Source: a virus. From it: a DNA stretch of 38,919 nt. The notes under the pieces are model-generated. The model searched no databases, was not told the origin of the DNA, and saw only the letters and a list, made by a program, of their open reading frames with translations. Positions 1 to 7,640 of this stretch are shown here, piece after piece. The translations under genes were made by a program, and so were the position numbers. How positions within the stretch are numbered: position 1 is the first letter of the stretch; each line of letters begins with the position of its first letter. The stretch lies in the IMG/VR virus record IMGVR_UViG_3300045733_000189, positions 1 to 38,919 of that record. The stretch is one strand, 5' to 3'.

Positions 1-12
1 GTAACCCTGACC

Positions 13-48
13 CGGTGGGGGTGGGGGCGCACTGCCCCCACCCCACCG
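13..48 (+). terminator. Strong hairpin after the capsid gene (left copy)
   Basis: The arms at 13-28 and 34-48 pair over about 15 bp with one bulged G around the loop GCACT. No T-run follows, so it is not a textbook intrinsic terminator. It sits between the major capsid gene stop and the ribosome site of the 80-residue gene, so it could attenuate transcription or protect or process the abundant capsid mRNA. The same hairpin is at 38521-38556. Confidence 0.55.
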
Positions 49-61
49 ACCGGAGGATGAG

Positions 62-304
62 ATGAGATACCTGGACGCGATCAAGGCCCGAAAGGGGCCA
101 GCCGAGAACAAGGCCCTGGACGGGCCCGCCCTGAACAAGGCGGAAGCCGAGGCGCCCGATGCCCTGGGAAGCGTGACGTTCGCGTCTCCCCGCGCCCGCG
201 AGGATGCCGTGGGGCGTGGCCTGACCGCCACGTCGTTCGAGGGCGTGGAGCCGTCGAGTGAGCGTGGGTACACCACCGCCGACGTGCGCTCGGTGAGCGC
301 CTGA
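62..304 (+). CDS. 80-aa capsid-adjacent protein with PSBD-like C-terminal motif
   Basis: The function is unknown. On the circle it is the first gene after the major capsid protein, a usual place for a decoration or head-completion protein. The start is the ATG at 62 behind GGAGG at 52-56; the ATG at 57 would stop after two codons. Residues 1-38 are charged and low in complexity. Residues 40-77 (FASPRARED...GYTTADVRS) resemble the roughly 35-residue peripheral subunit-binding (E3-binding) domain: SP-x-A-R start, helix, G-x-x-P loop, GYT-x-x-DVR second helix. The protein at 8023-8334 ends in the same kind of motif. A role in binding another virion protein is inference. Confidence 0.8.
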   Translation: MRYLDAIKARKGPAENKALDGPALNKAEAEAPDALGSVTFASPRAREDAVGRGLTATSFEGVEPSSERGYTTADVRSVSA

Positions 305-305
305 A

Positions 306-1238
306 GTGCGTGCCGCGGACGTGGTGCGGAGTGCGCGTGGCCTGACGCGGGAGGACCGCCAGGCACAGGCGGCTGCGCGCCAGCAGCGCCGTGACGGGAT
401 GCGCTCTCAGCGCATCCGCGAGGCCGAGGCGCGTAGACTCGCCCGGCTCGTTGAGATCGAGGAATCCCGCAAGGCGTTCGAGTCGAGGCGCGCCGGCAAC
501 TGGCCGCCAGGGGCGGGCTCGTGGCCGGCGGATGTCGCACCGCCCGACTGGTCCAAGGTGCCGCGGGGCGGATGCTCGCCCTCCGGGCCGCGGTGCTCCA
601 ACGCCCGCGACTACAAGCAGAAGCTCCGGCCGTGCTGCGTGGCCATCAACCTGGAGCTCCTGCGCTACGTCACCGAGCTGCTCACCCACGAGGGGATCAC
701 CTGGTGGGCGGACTACGGGACCGTGCTCGGCGCGGTACGCCACGGTGGCATGGTGCCCTGGGACAAGGACACGGACCTGGGCGTGCTGGAATCGGACAGG
801 GGGAAGATCATGGACCTCGGTCGCCGCCTGAAGCGCGCCGGCCTGGAGTTCTGCGGCGCGGCGAGCGGCACGATCAAGTTCCGCGCTTCGTCCGTGAACC
901 ACACGAACTGCGACTGCTTTGCATGGGCCGAGGACCCGAGGGGCATCATGCGCCGCAACAGGTACGTCGCCTCCGTGGACCGCTTCAAGGGCCGGGAGTT
1001 CCCCGCCTCGCGCCTGTGGCCCCTGACCACGGTCGAGTTCCACGGCATGACGCTCTTCGCCCCGAAGTCGGTGCGCGACCCGGCGACGCCCGTGCCCGAG
1101 GGCTTCGACTGCTTCGACAAGGCCATCGCCGCGACCGGCTCGTGGTTCCTCGAGCACCGCTACGGATCGCCGAAGGACACGGATCGCCCGTGGTGGGTCG
1201 GCGTCCGCGCCAACAATGACGGAGTGGTCCGCAAATGA
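306..1238 (+). CDS. LicD-family phosphotransferase with variable N-terminal extension
   Basis: LicD-type enzymes transfer phosphocholine or phospho-alditol groups from CDP donors to glycans. The 310-residue protein has the LicD signature at about 113-165: a helix, then WWADYGTVLGAVRHGG and PWDKDTDLGV, with metal-binding aspartates D153, D155 and D157. Residues 1-65 are an Arg/Glu/Gln-rich helical segment and 86-112 are Cys-rich (C90, C97, C110, C111). The start is the GTG at 306, just after the previous stop. The stop overlaps the methyltransferase start. The downstream CDP-type cytidylyltransferase supports a joint pathway. The N-terminus exists in a second, diverged version at 38814-38919. 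The acceptor is unknown; it could be host surface glycan or a virion glycan. Confidence 0.85.
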   Translation: MRAADVVRSARGLTREDRQAQAAARQQRRDGMRSQRIREAEARRLARLVEIEESRKAFESRRAGNWPPGAGSWPADVAPPDWSKVPRGGCSPSGPRCSNARDYKQKLRPCCVAINLELLRYVTELLTHEGITWWADYGTVLGAVRHGGMVPWDKDTDLGVLESDRGKIMDLGRRLKRAGLEFCGAASGTIKFRASSVNHTNCDCFAWAEDPRGIMRRNRYVASVDRFKGREFPASRLWPLTTVEFHGMTLFAPKSVRDPATPVPEGFDCFDKAIAATGSWFLEHRYGSPKDTDRPWWVGVRANNDGVVRK

Positions 1239-1795
1239 GAGCGAAGCCGGGCGTGCCCCAGGGCTGGATGAGCAAGGCCGAGCGGAAGTGGCTCCAGGGG
1301 CAGGCCAAGAACGTGCGCGGCCTGGCCATCGAGGTCGGGTCGTGGCGCGGGCGCTCCACCGTGGCCATCGTGGCGGGCCTGAGCCACAGCACGGGCACGC
1401 TCTACGCCGTGGACACGTGGGCGGGCCCCCCGGACAAGGGCGGCCAGGCGGACATCTACGACGGCCAGGGCGACGTCTACGCCGAGTTCCTGGCGAACCT
1501 CGCCGCACCGATCCGGGCAGGGACCGTGATCCCGCTCCGCATGGACTCCATGCAGGGAGCGGCAGAGATCGAGCGCCTGCACGGCCTGGGCTGCGCGGAC
1601 TTCATCTTCATCGACGCGGATCACCGCTACGAAGCGGTCCACGCCGACATCCTGGCATACCTGCCGCTACTCCGGGTCGGTGGCGTGATCTGTGGCCACG
1701 ACTACCGCGACAAGTTCCCGGGCGTCATTCAGGCCGTGAACGAGCTGCTGCCCGGCGCGAAGATCGGCGCGGACTCGATCTGGGCGCGCCCATGA
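1235..1795 (+). CDS. Class I SAM-dependent methyltransferase (Methyltransf_24-like)
   Basis: This is a 186-residue Rossmann methyltransferase, probably acting on a sugar or small molecule. The SAM-binding motif I is IEVGSWRGRST at about 32-42, the acidic residue after strand 2 is D60 (LYAVDTW), and the post-motif segment FIFIDADHRYEAV lies at about 123-135. The pattern matches methyltransferases found in glycan clusters (CmcI/TylF-like and Methyltransf_24), which often methylate hydroxyls. It overlaps the LicD gene by 4 bases and the glycosyltransferase gene by 4 bases, so the three are probably co-translated. Methyl capping of a transferred sugar is inference. Confidence 0.85.
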   Translation: MRAKPGVPQGWMSKAERKWLQGQAKNVRGLAIEVGSWRGRSTVAIVAGLSHSTGTLYAVDTWAGPPDKGGQADIYDGQGDVYAEFLANLAAPIRAGTVIPLRMDSMQGAAEIERLHGLGCADFIFIDADHRYEAVHADILAYLPLLRVGGVICGHDYRDKFPGVIQAVNELLPGAKIGADSIWARP

Positions 1796-2487
1796 GCACC
1801 ATCCTCGTGGTCACCGGCTCCTACAACACCGACCCCCGCTGGCTCCGCGCGTGCATCGAATCGGTGGACGCCCAGGACGCACCGCACGAGCACATCGTGC
1901 TGGACGACGGGTCGGACAAGCCCGAGACGCTGGCGGTCCTCGCCGAGTACGCCCCGCGCGTGATCTCCGAGCCGCACGTCGGATGGGGGCACGGCAGCGC
2001 AGAGTGCCGCTACAACAGGCACATCAACGCGCACCCGTCCGACTACATCGCCGTCCTCGACCATGACGACGTGGCGCTGCCCGGGCGCCTTCGCATCGAG
2101 CGCGACTACCTGGACGCGCATCCCGAGGTCGCCATCGTCGGGTCCGTCGCCACGGTGATCGACGCCGAGGGCGAGGTGATCGCGCACTGGACCTACGGCG
2201 GCCCCTACGAGGCGCAGACGCCGCCCCGGTTCAAGCACGGATACGCCAAGTACCGCCCGCTCTGCCACTCGTCCGTGATGTACCGCCGCTCGTGGTTCGA
2301 CCGCGTCGGAGGATACAAGGGGTTCCCGGGCGACTGCCTCCTGTTCGACTCGATGGCGGACGGCGGCGCGCTGTTCACGATCCTGCCCGAGCCGCTCGTG
2401 CTCAAGCGCGTCTGGGATGGCTCGGTCTGGTGCAAGCAGAGCCCGAAGAAGCAGAAGCTGTTGAAGAAGATCGGGAAGGCCGCATGA
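1792..2487 (+). CDS. GT2-family glycosyltransferase
   Basis: This is a GT-A fold glycosyltransferase of 231 residues. The N-terminus ILVVTGSYNTDPRWLRACIES with a later DDGS (about 41-44) is the nucleotide-sugar binding half. The DxD-type metal site is LDHDD at 89-93. The C-terminal HSSVMYRRSWFDRVGGY segment is typical of family 2 acceptor regions. The enzyme lacks membrane segments, so it would act in the cytoplasm. Its start is the ATG in an ATGA overlap with the methyltransferase stop, and its end overlaps the cytidylyltransferase start. Donor and acceptor cannot be read from the sequence. Confidence 0.9.
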   Translation: MSTILVVTGSYNTDPRWLRACIESVDAQDAPHEHIVLDDGSDKPETLAVLAEYAPRVISEPHVGWGHGSAECRYNRHINAHPSDYIAVLDHDDVALPGRLRIERDYLDAHPEVAIVGSVATVIDAEGEVIAHWTYGGPYEAQTPPRFKHGYAKYRPLCHSSVMYRRSWFDRVGGYKGFPGDCLLFDSMADGGALFTILPEPLVLKRVWDGSVWCKQSPKKQKLLKKIGKAA

Positions 2488-2930
2488 CCAGCGAATACAC
2501 GCCCGGCGCCCTGCCCGCCTGCATCCCGGATGCCCCTGTGATCGTCTACGTCCCGGGCGTGTGGGACCTGTTGCACGTCGGGCACCTGAACCTGCTCTGG
2601 CGCGCCAAGGCGCTCGGTGACGTGCTGGTCGTGGGCGTCGTATCGGACGCGGGTTGCCATGCCTACAAGGGCATCTTCCCCGCCGAGAACGTGGAACTCC
2701 GAACCCGCCACCTGAAGCAGCTCGCGTGGGTGGACGTGATCGTGACCCAGGCCACCACGGACCCGACGCCCAACCTCGAACGGTTCCGCCCCCATTGCCT
2801 GGTGCACGGCGACGACTGGGCGCGGCTGCGCGAGGGTCAGGAAACGCTGGAGCGGCTTGGCATCGAATGGATCGGCCTCCCCTACACCGACGGCATCTCG
2901 TCCACCCTGCTGCGTGAGGAGGTCGCGTGA
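2484..2930 (+). CDS. Cytidylyltransferase-like nucleotidyltransferase (TagD/RfaE type)
   Basis: A 148-residue HxGH-superfamily nucleotidyltransferase, the usual length of glycerol-3-phosphate cytidylyltransferase-type enzymes. The HVGH motif is at 31-34 after GVWDLL, and the second nucleotide motif ISSTLLR is at 138-144, close to the classical ISST-x-x-R. HGDDW at about 111-115 is also family-typical. It would make an NDP-activated alditol, sugar or amino-alcohol from a phosphate ester. Combined with LicD upstream, a CDP-activated donor is likely. The ATGA overlap with the glycosyltransferase stop fixes the start. Substrate assignment is inference; ADP-heptose or FAD-synthase-like activity cannot be excluded. 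Confidence 0.85.
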   Translation: MTSEYTPGALPACIPDAPVIVYVPGVWDLLHVGHLNLLWRAKALGDVLVVGVVSDAGCHAYKGIFPAENVELRTRHLKQLAWVDVIVTQATTDPTPNLERFRPHCLVHGDDWARLREGQETLERLGIEWIGLPYTDGISSTLLREEVA

Positions 2931-5719
2931 GCGCCACCAGGCACGTAGTCAGCACGTTCCTCACGCCTGACGGCGCCGCGTGGGCTGACGCGGAAGTCAC
3001 GTTCCTGCTCATCCCCGGCAGCTACACGGGCACCGAGCAGTTCCCTCCTGCGGTTGTCGTGGGCGTCACTGACGAGTACGGCACGCTCGATGTCGAGCTG
3101 TGGACCAACGAGATCGGCGCCCAGGCGTGCGTCTACCGCTGCACGCTGCCCCACGGGCCGGGCGCTCCGAACGAGACGTTCGACTTCACGCTCCCGGCTG
3201 GGGCCTCCGACATCGAACTGAGCGTGCTCCGGCTCGCGGGGGTCACGCCCTACGATCCGCAGTACGACACGCTCGTCACGTGGATGCTCGCTCAGTGGAA
3301 GGGCGCCTGGGACGCGGGCACGGCCTACGGCCTGGGAGACAAGGTGTTCCACGGCGGGTCCAGCTACATCGCGACGGCGGACACCGTGGCGGGCCAGGAG
3401 CCGGGGGTCCATGCGTCCTGGGACATCATCAATCAGGGCACGCTCCCGATCCCGCTCGCCTACATCGAGGACTACGGGGCGGTCGGCGGCTACGTCCGCT
3501 CCACGGGGCTCGCGTGGGCTCGGGTGCAGGGTGTCGCCTGGGGTGACCTCTCCGGCGTTCCGCTGACGTTCGCCCCCACGGCCCACACCCATGCTCCGGC
3601 GGACCTGACCGGGGCTGGTGCGGACGGCGGGTATCTGCGGTCCAACGGTGCCGCGTGGGTGCGCGCGCAGGGAGTGGCGTGGGCCGATCTGTCCGGGGTC
3701 CCCCTGACGTTCGCCCCGGCGGCTCACAACCATGCATGGGGCGACATCACGTCCGGCGTTCCCCTGACCTTCGCTCCCGCCGCCCACAATCACGCATGGG
3801 CTGACATCACCTCGGGCCTCCCGGGGACGTGGGCGCCCTCCGCCCACACGCACCCGGCGTCTGAGGTCACCGCCGGCTCGTTCGGCACCGGCGACTACAC
3901 GGTCACGGGGAAACTGACCTTCGCGGGCACCCCGACGCTCGCGGATGGGACCATCGGCATCACGGCGGTCAATGGCCTGACGCTCCGGGCCGTGGACGGA
4001 TCGTCCTACGACTTCGCGGTCCTGACGAAGACGAACGGCGCGCTCGCGCTCGGGATCGAGGGGACCACGGTCACGATCCCCGGCGACGTGACGATCTCCA
4101 CCGGCCGTCTGTACGTGCAGGGCACGGCAGCAGCCTCGATCATCGACCGCGCCCTCCAGGTCGGCAACGGCGGCCTCACCTCCGCCTCGCCCCGCCTGGA
4201 CGTGCAGGGCACCACGACCGCAGCGACGGGCGTCGCGTACCAGTTCCGGGTGGCGGGCGAGCTGGTCGCCGCCGCGAACAACGACGTGCTACGTGGGGCG
4301 TACATCGCCCCGACGTTCACGCCGGGCGTCCACACCGGCGTCACGCTCTACGGGCTGGAGATCGGGAACGTCGCCGGTGGCGCGACCTCCTACGCGCTCA
4401 AGACGGGGACGGGCACGGTCTATCACGCCGGGGACACCGTCCTGGCGTCCGCCCACAACGCCATCGGGATCGGCGCCGCCCTGGGTTACATCGGCCTACG
4501 CATCACCAGCTCGTTTACGAGCGACGGCGGCGGCAACTTCGTCCTGGGCGTGGACTGTGACCCGACGCTGACGATGGCGGCGGGTGATGATAACTACGCC
4601 GCCTACTTCGGGGTCGCCGGGTTCGGCATCACCACGCAGGGCACGGGTGAGACCATTGGCCACATTGCGGCGGCCAGGTTCTCTGAGCCCCTTATCACCA
4701 AGGTCGGAGCCGATGTCATTTCTGTAGCGGCCACGGTCTACATCGCCGGAGCGCCGACCGAGGGGGTCCAGAACGCTGCGCTCTATGTCGCTGCCGGTGC
4801 CGCCTCGTTCCAGGGGGCGGTGGGGATCGGCCTCGGGAATCCGGTACTGGCCGGTCTGACCATGGGCCAGGACCGGAGCATCGGCTGGTATCAGTCCGCC
4901 ACCGAGACGATCCCGAACATCTTCCGCCAGGCCTCCTCGGCGTCCCTGGTGTTCGGCAACGGCGTGAAGTATTCGGCGACCGCCAGCGCCTTTGCGAGCA
5001 GCTACGGGTCCAATTGGGCCAGGTCCGCCGTGGTGGTGGGCTCTGGGATCATCGGGTTCTACACGCAGCCCGCAGCCACCGTGGCACCCGGGACCGACGT
5101 CACGATGACGGAGCGGATGCGGTTGCTCGCAACGGGGGACCTGGCCCTGGCCGCCACCGCCAAGGTCTTCTGGGATGGCGTGGCCGGCACAGGCAACACC
5201 TACACCCACGAGTCGGCGGGCGATACCCTGACCACGGTCGTGGGTGGCCAGCCCAGGGTCACCCTCACGACCGCCGGCATGGGGTTCGGAGACATCCCGA
5301 CCGGGTTCGGCCTGTTCTGCGTTGGGGGCGCATTCACCTCGGACGGTGCGAACACTTGGGCGGCCGGTATGTCCGTCGCGCCCAACATCACGGGCGCGGC
5401 AGGTGACACCCTGTTCCTGGCGAAGATCAACGTTTCCGGCACCATCGTCACGCAGACCGCCTCCGAGACGATCACGGATGTTTGCACGCTGCGCCTAAAA
5501 GAGCCGCAGATCACCAAGAACGTCACGACCATCACGACCGCGAGCACGCTGCTCATCGAGGACGCCCCCACCGAGGGCGCGGCCAACTTCGCCCTGTTCG
5601 TCAAGGCGGGCGCGTCGAAGTTCGGTGGTGATGTGACGCTGGCCGGTGGCCTTATCTCTTACGGTGCCAACGACTCGGCGGGCGCGGGCTATCGGTTCGC
5701 GCGCGTCCCCAACGCTTAA
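2927..5719 (+). CDS. Tail fibre protein with CBM5/12-like module and HxH repeats
   Basis: A 930-residue receptor-binding fibre is the best reading. Residues 1-100 form a beta-rich head that may attach to the tail. Residues about 123-168 (W..GTAYGLGDKVFHGGSSY...PG...W) fit the chitin-binding CBM5/12 pattern. Residues 203-313 carry repeated AHTH/AHNH motifs, as in fibres whose stalk binds metal through HxH. The rest is beta-strand rich, with two related blocks at about 527-630 and 801-900, each starting FTSDG and containing EPxITK and APTEG. Translation starts at a GTG overlapping the previous stop (GTGA). It lies between the glycan cassette and the connectors, an unusual place for a fibre gene. 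No chaperone gene is obvious. Confidence 0.85.
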   Translation: MSATRHVVSTFLTPDGAAWADAEVTFLLIPGSYTGTEQFPPAVVVGVTDEYGTLDVELWTNEIGAQACVYRCTLPHGPGAPNETFDFTLPAGASDIELSVLRLAGVTPYDPQYDTLVTWMLAQWKGAWDAGTAYGLGDKVFHGGSSYIATADTVAGQEPGVHASWDIINQGTLPIPLAYIEDYGAVGGYVRSTGLAWARVQGVAWGDLSGVPLTFAPTAHTHAPADLTGAGADGGYLRSNGAAWVRAQGVAWADLSGVPLTFAPAAHNHAWGDITSGVPLTFAPAAHNHAWADITSGLPGTWAPSAHTHPASEVTAGSFGTGDYTVTGKLTFAGTPTLADGTIGITAVNGLTLRAVDGSSYDFAVLTKTNGALALGIEGTTVTIPGDVTISTGRLYVQGTAAASIIDRALQVGNGGLTSASPRLDVQGTTTAATGVAYQFRVAGELVAAANNDVLRGAYIAPTFTPGVHTGVTLYGLEIGNVAGGATSYALKTGTGTVYHAGDTVLASAHNAIGIGAALGYIGLRITSSFTSDGGGNFVLGVDCDPTLTMAAGDDNYAAYFGVAGFGITTQGTGETIGHIAAARFSEPLITKVGADVISVAATVYIAGAPTEGVQNAALYVAAGAASFQGAVGIGLGNPVLAGLTMGQDRSIGWYQSATETIPNIFRQASSASLVFGNGVKYSATASAFASSYGSNWARSAVVVGSGIIGFYTQPAATVAPGTDVTMTERMRLLATGDLALAATAKVFWDGVAGTGNTYTHESAGDTLTTVVGGQPRVTLTTAGMGFGDIPTGFGLFCVGGAFTSDGANTWAAGMSVAPNITGAAGDTLFLAKINVSGTIVTQTASETITDVCTLRLKEPQITKNVTTITTASTLLIEDAPTEGAANFALFVKAGASKFGGDVTLAGGLISYGANDSAGAGYRFARVPNA
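3534..3866 (+). repeat. Tandem HxH repeats in the fibre gene
   Basis: Related units begin near 3534, 3676 and 3751, with a decayed fourth near 3815. Each encodes a variant of SGVPLTFAPAAHNH followed by AWxDIT. The bases are similar but not identical, so the array is old or under recombination and selection. The His-x-His pairs are the kind that bind metal ions in trimeric phage fibres. Confidence 0.75.
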
Positions 5720-5769
5720 CGATGGGAAGCATCTCACGGCGAACCCGCAGGACCATCAGGAGAGGCACA

Positions 5770-6168
5770 ATGCGCGTGATCGCACTACCGACGGACGAAG
5801 CAGAAGCACGGGGCATCTTCGGGATCCTGCACACGGCCTGCTTTCAGGGCGAGGGGCCGAAGGAGCACGCCAAGGCGCGCTCGCTCGGCAAGCTCCAGGA
5901 CGTGCTGGAAGCCGTGAGCCACGACGGGCCGCCCATCGCCGACGGCATGACGCCCCGGCTGCTCAACGACGGCGTCACCGAGATCCGCCTGGAGGACGCG
6001 CACTACGAGGTCCTGAAGGAGCGCATTTTCGGCGCTGGCGTGCCGTGGCTCGCGTCCGCGTCGCGTCGGGTGACCGCCGCCTACGATCTGGTAGCGGCTG
6101 CGGTCGAGGAGAAGCCGGGTGAGGCGAAGAAGGACGACGTGGTGCCGATCAAGCGCGGCAAGAAGTAG
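5770..6168 (+). CDS. Hypothetical 132-aa structural-region protein
   Basis: Not recognised. The ATG at 5770 is chosen because AGGAGAGG lies at the right distance upstream (about 5758-5764); an upstream in-frame ATG at 5722 has no such site. The protein is mostly helical, with a central acidic part and a basic, lysine-rich tail ending KRGKK. It lies between the fibre gene and the head-tail connector gene, so a head-completion or small structural role is possible but not shown. No cysteines in metal-binding spacing and no membrane segment are seen. Confidence 0.7.
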   Translation: MRVIALPTDEAEARGIFGILHTACFQGEGPKEHAKARSLGKLQDVLEAVSHDGPPIADGMTPRLLNDGVTEIRLEDAHYEVLKERIFGAGVPWLASASRRVTAAYDLVAAAVEEKPGEAKKDDVVPIKRGKK

Positions 6169-6196
6169 CGGGCCGAACTGGCGACCGAGGAGTGAC

Positions 6197-6718
6197 ATGA
6201 TCGCGCTCAACGAACTGCGCAGACTGCTCCGGGCCCCGGAGCCCGAGGACGACACGTACCTCGTCGGACTGGAGGCCGCGGCGGTGGCGCACATGGAACG
6301 GCAGACGGGCCGCTACTACGGCGCCGCACGCGACCGCACCGAGTACGTGACGGGCACGGGGAACACCGTGCTCCACGTCGATGGCCCGATAGCTGACCCT
6401 GTGGCCGTGACCGTGCAGGAGCGGCCCTACCCGGGCGCCGTGGCCATCGAGATCGACGACTACGACGAGGGCGGCTTCACGGTGCGCGACGAGAAGCTGA
6501 TCCGCGTCCCCGGCTACCGCTGGATCTACGGCTACGAGTACGAGGTGACGTACCGGCAGGGGTACGCCGTCGGCTCCGAGCCGGGCGACGTGGCCCAGGC
6601 CGTGCGCCAGCTCGTGGCGCTCTGGTACGAGGTGCGCCTGCCCGTGGGTGGCGACACCGCCGAGGTGCCGCACGGCGTCGCGGCCATCATCCGTGCGAAT
6701 CGGCGAGTGAGGGCCTGA
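6197..6718 (+). CDS. Head-tail connector (gp6-like adaptor)
   Basis: A 173-residue protein with the pattern of HK97 gp6/SPP1 gp15 adaptors, the ring below the portal. The N-terminal helix IALNELRRLLRAPEPEDDTYL, helix 2 with AAAVAHMERQTGRYY, a beta-rich middle and a C-terminal helix DVAQAVRQLVALWYEVR are all family-typical. GAGG-containing sequence before the ATG at 6197 gives a ribosome site. The next gene begins on the last base of its stop codon, and the following genes occur in the standard order for head completion. Confidence 0.85.
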   Translation: MIALNELRRLLRAPEPEDDTYLVGLEAAAVAHMERQTGRYYGAARDRTEYVTGTGNTVLHVDGPIADPVAVTVQERPYPGAVAIEIDDYDEGGFTVRDEKLIRVPGYRWIYGYEYEVTYRQGYAVGSEPGDVAQAVRQLVALWYEVRLPVGGDTAEVPHGVAAIIRANRRVRA

Positions 6719-7044
6719 TGGATCCCGGACGGCTCCGGCACCGCGTCACCTTCGAGGAGGCGCACAAGACCCCAGACGGGGGCGGCGGCTACACGACCAA
6801 GTGGGAGGACGTGTACCAGGGCCTCGTATGGGCCGCCGTTGAGCCGCTGTCGGGCGCCGAGCGGGTCCGGGCGATGCAGGTCTACGGCTCGGTGACGCAC
6901 CGCATCACCGTCCGCTACCGGCTCGGGATCAAGCCGGCCATGCGCCTCATGTACGGCGGTCGCGTGCTCAACATCACGAGCGCGCCCATCGACATCGGGG
7001 AGCGGCGCGCTTGGCTGGAGTTCTACGCCGTGGAGGAGGTCTGA
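6718..7044 (+). CDS. Head-tail joining / head closure protein (gp16-like)
   Basis: A 108-residue protein of the phage head-tail joining family (SPP1 gp16 / HK97 gp7). It starts MDPGRLRHRVTFEE, the common opening of the family, followed by a glycine-rich loop, WEDVYQGLVWAAVEPLSGAE, a strand VTHRITVRYR and the closing RRAWLEFYAVEEV. These proteins close the head and form the docking surface for the tail. Its position directly after the connector, and a one-base overlap with the tail completion gene, agree with the call. Confidence 0.88.
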   Translation: MDPGRLRHRVTFEEAHKTPDGGGGYTTKWEDVYQGLVWAAVEPLSGAERVRAMQVYGSVTHRITVRYRLGIKPAMRLMYGGRVLNITSAPIDIGERRAWLEFYAVEEV

Positions 7045-7640
7045 TGCCCACCACGATCCGCAACCTCGACCGGCTGAAGGCGAAGCTCGCCCGGCTCAAC
7101 GGCGACGGCGAGCGGGCCGTGGGCTTCGCCATTAAGGCGTCCGCGCTTGCTATCCAGGAAGGGGCGCGGAGACGGGTGCTTGTGGATCGCGGGACCCTCC
7201 GAAACAAGATCATCCACGTGATGGGGCCCAGGGATCAGAGCGCCATCATCGGCGTGGCTGGCGCCAACTCCGAGAGTCGCATTACCAAACAGGCGCTTAC
7301 TATCGAGTTCGGCCGGTCGCCCGGAAAGACACCGCCACCCGTGATGGAGATCATGGACTGGGTGAAGCGGAAGAAGATTTCCGGCACCTACAGCATCAAG
7401 ACCCACAAGCGGACTGGCAGCATGGCAAGCAGGGTCCACGAGGACTACTTCATCGCGCTGATGATCTCCCGGAAGATCGGAAAGCGCGGCACACCCGCGC
7501 ACCCGTTCCTCTTCCCGGCCTTCGAGGAGGAGGCCCCGAAGATCAAGGGCCGGATCGCCGCGGAAATAAACAAGGCGTTGAAGGCCCTCGCCACCAACGC
7601 GGCGAAGGCCCTACTGGATCCGACCAAGGCGGCGCCATGA
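7044..7640 (+). CDS. HK97 gp10-like tail completion protein
   Basis: A 198-residue protein of the HK97-gp10 family, which helps finish the head-proximal end of the tail. Visible signs are the helical start (LDRLKAKLARLNGDGERAVGFAIKASALAIQEGARR), the conserved VDRGTLRNKI and, near the end, GTPAHPFLFPAFEEEAPK, which matches the family's HPFL-PAf motif. A basic central stretch (about 105-140) is longer than in many relatives. The ATG at 7044 overlaps the preceding stop. Confidence 0.87.
   Translation: MPTTIRNLDRLKAKLARLNGDGERAVGFAIKASALAIQEGARRRVLVDRGTLRNKIIHVMGPRDQSAIIGVAGANSESRITKQALTIEFGRSPGKTPPPVMEIMDWVKRKKISGTYSIKTHKRTGSMASRVHEDYFIALMISRKIGKRGTPAHPFLFPAFEEEAPKIKGRIAAEINKALKALATNAAKALLDPTKAAP

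Larger units (their letters stand above)
1..348. repeat. Terminal direct repeat, left copy (contig overlap)
   Basis: These 348 bases are identical to 38509-38856. They contain the last bases of the capsid gene stop region, a GC-rich hairpin, the whole 80-residue gene and the first bases of the LicD-type gene. Beyond base 348 the two copies begin to differ (first mismatch 349 against 38857) and soon cannot be aligned. The simplest reading is a circular or circularly permuted genome of 38,508 bp whose assembly ran past its start. A fixed physical terminal repeat would be expected to end abruptly, not to fade inside a reading frame. Confidence 0.9.

Noticed and set aside
57-65. Two-codon reading frame ATG AGA TGA before the 80-residue gene
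   Set aside because: Likely chance overlap with the real start at 62; no evidence for use.
81-1508. Long minus-strand frame of 475 codons opposite the LicD and methyltransferase genes
   Set aside because: Its Arg/Pro/Gly-rich product is typical of an antisense shadow in GC-rich DNA; no family features and no ribosome site.
3534-3866. CRISPR-like repetition
   Set aside because: Repeats are in frame, imperfect, and encode HxH fibre motifs; no spacers of regular length.
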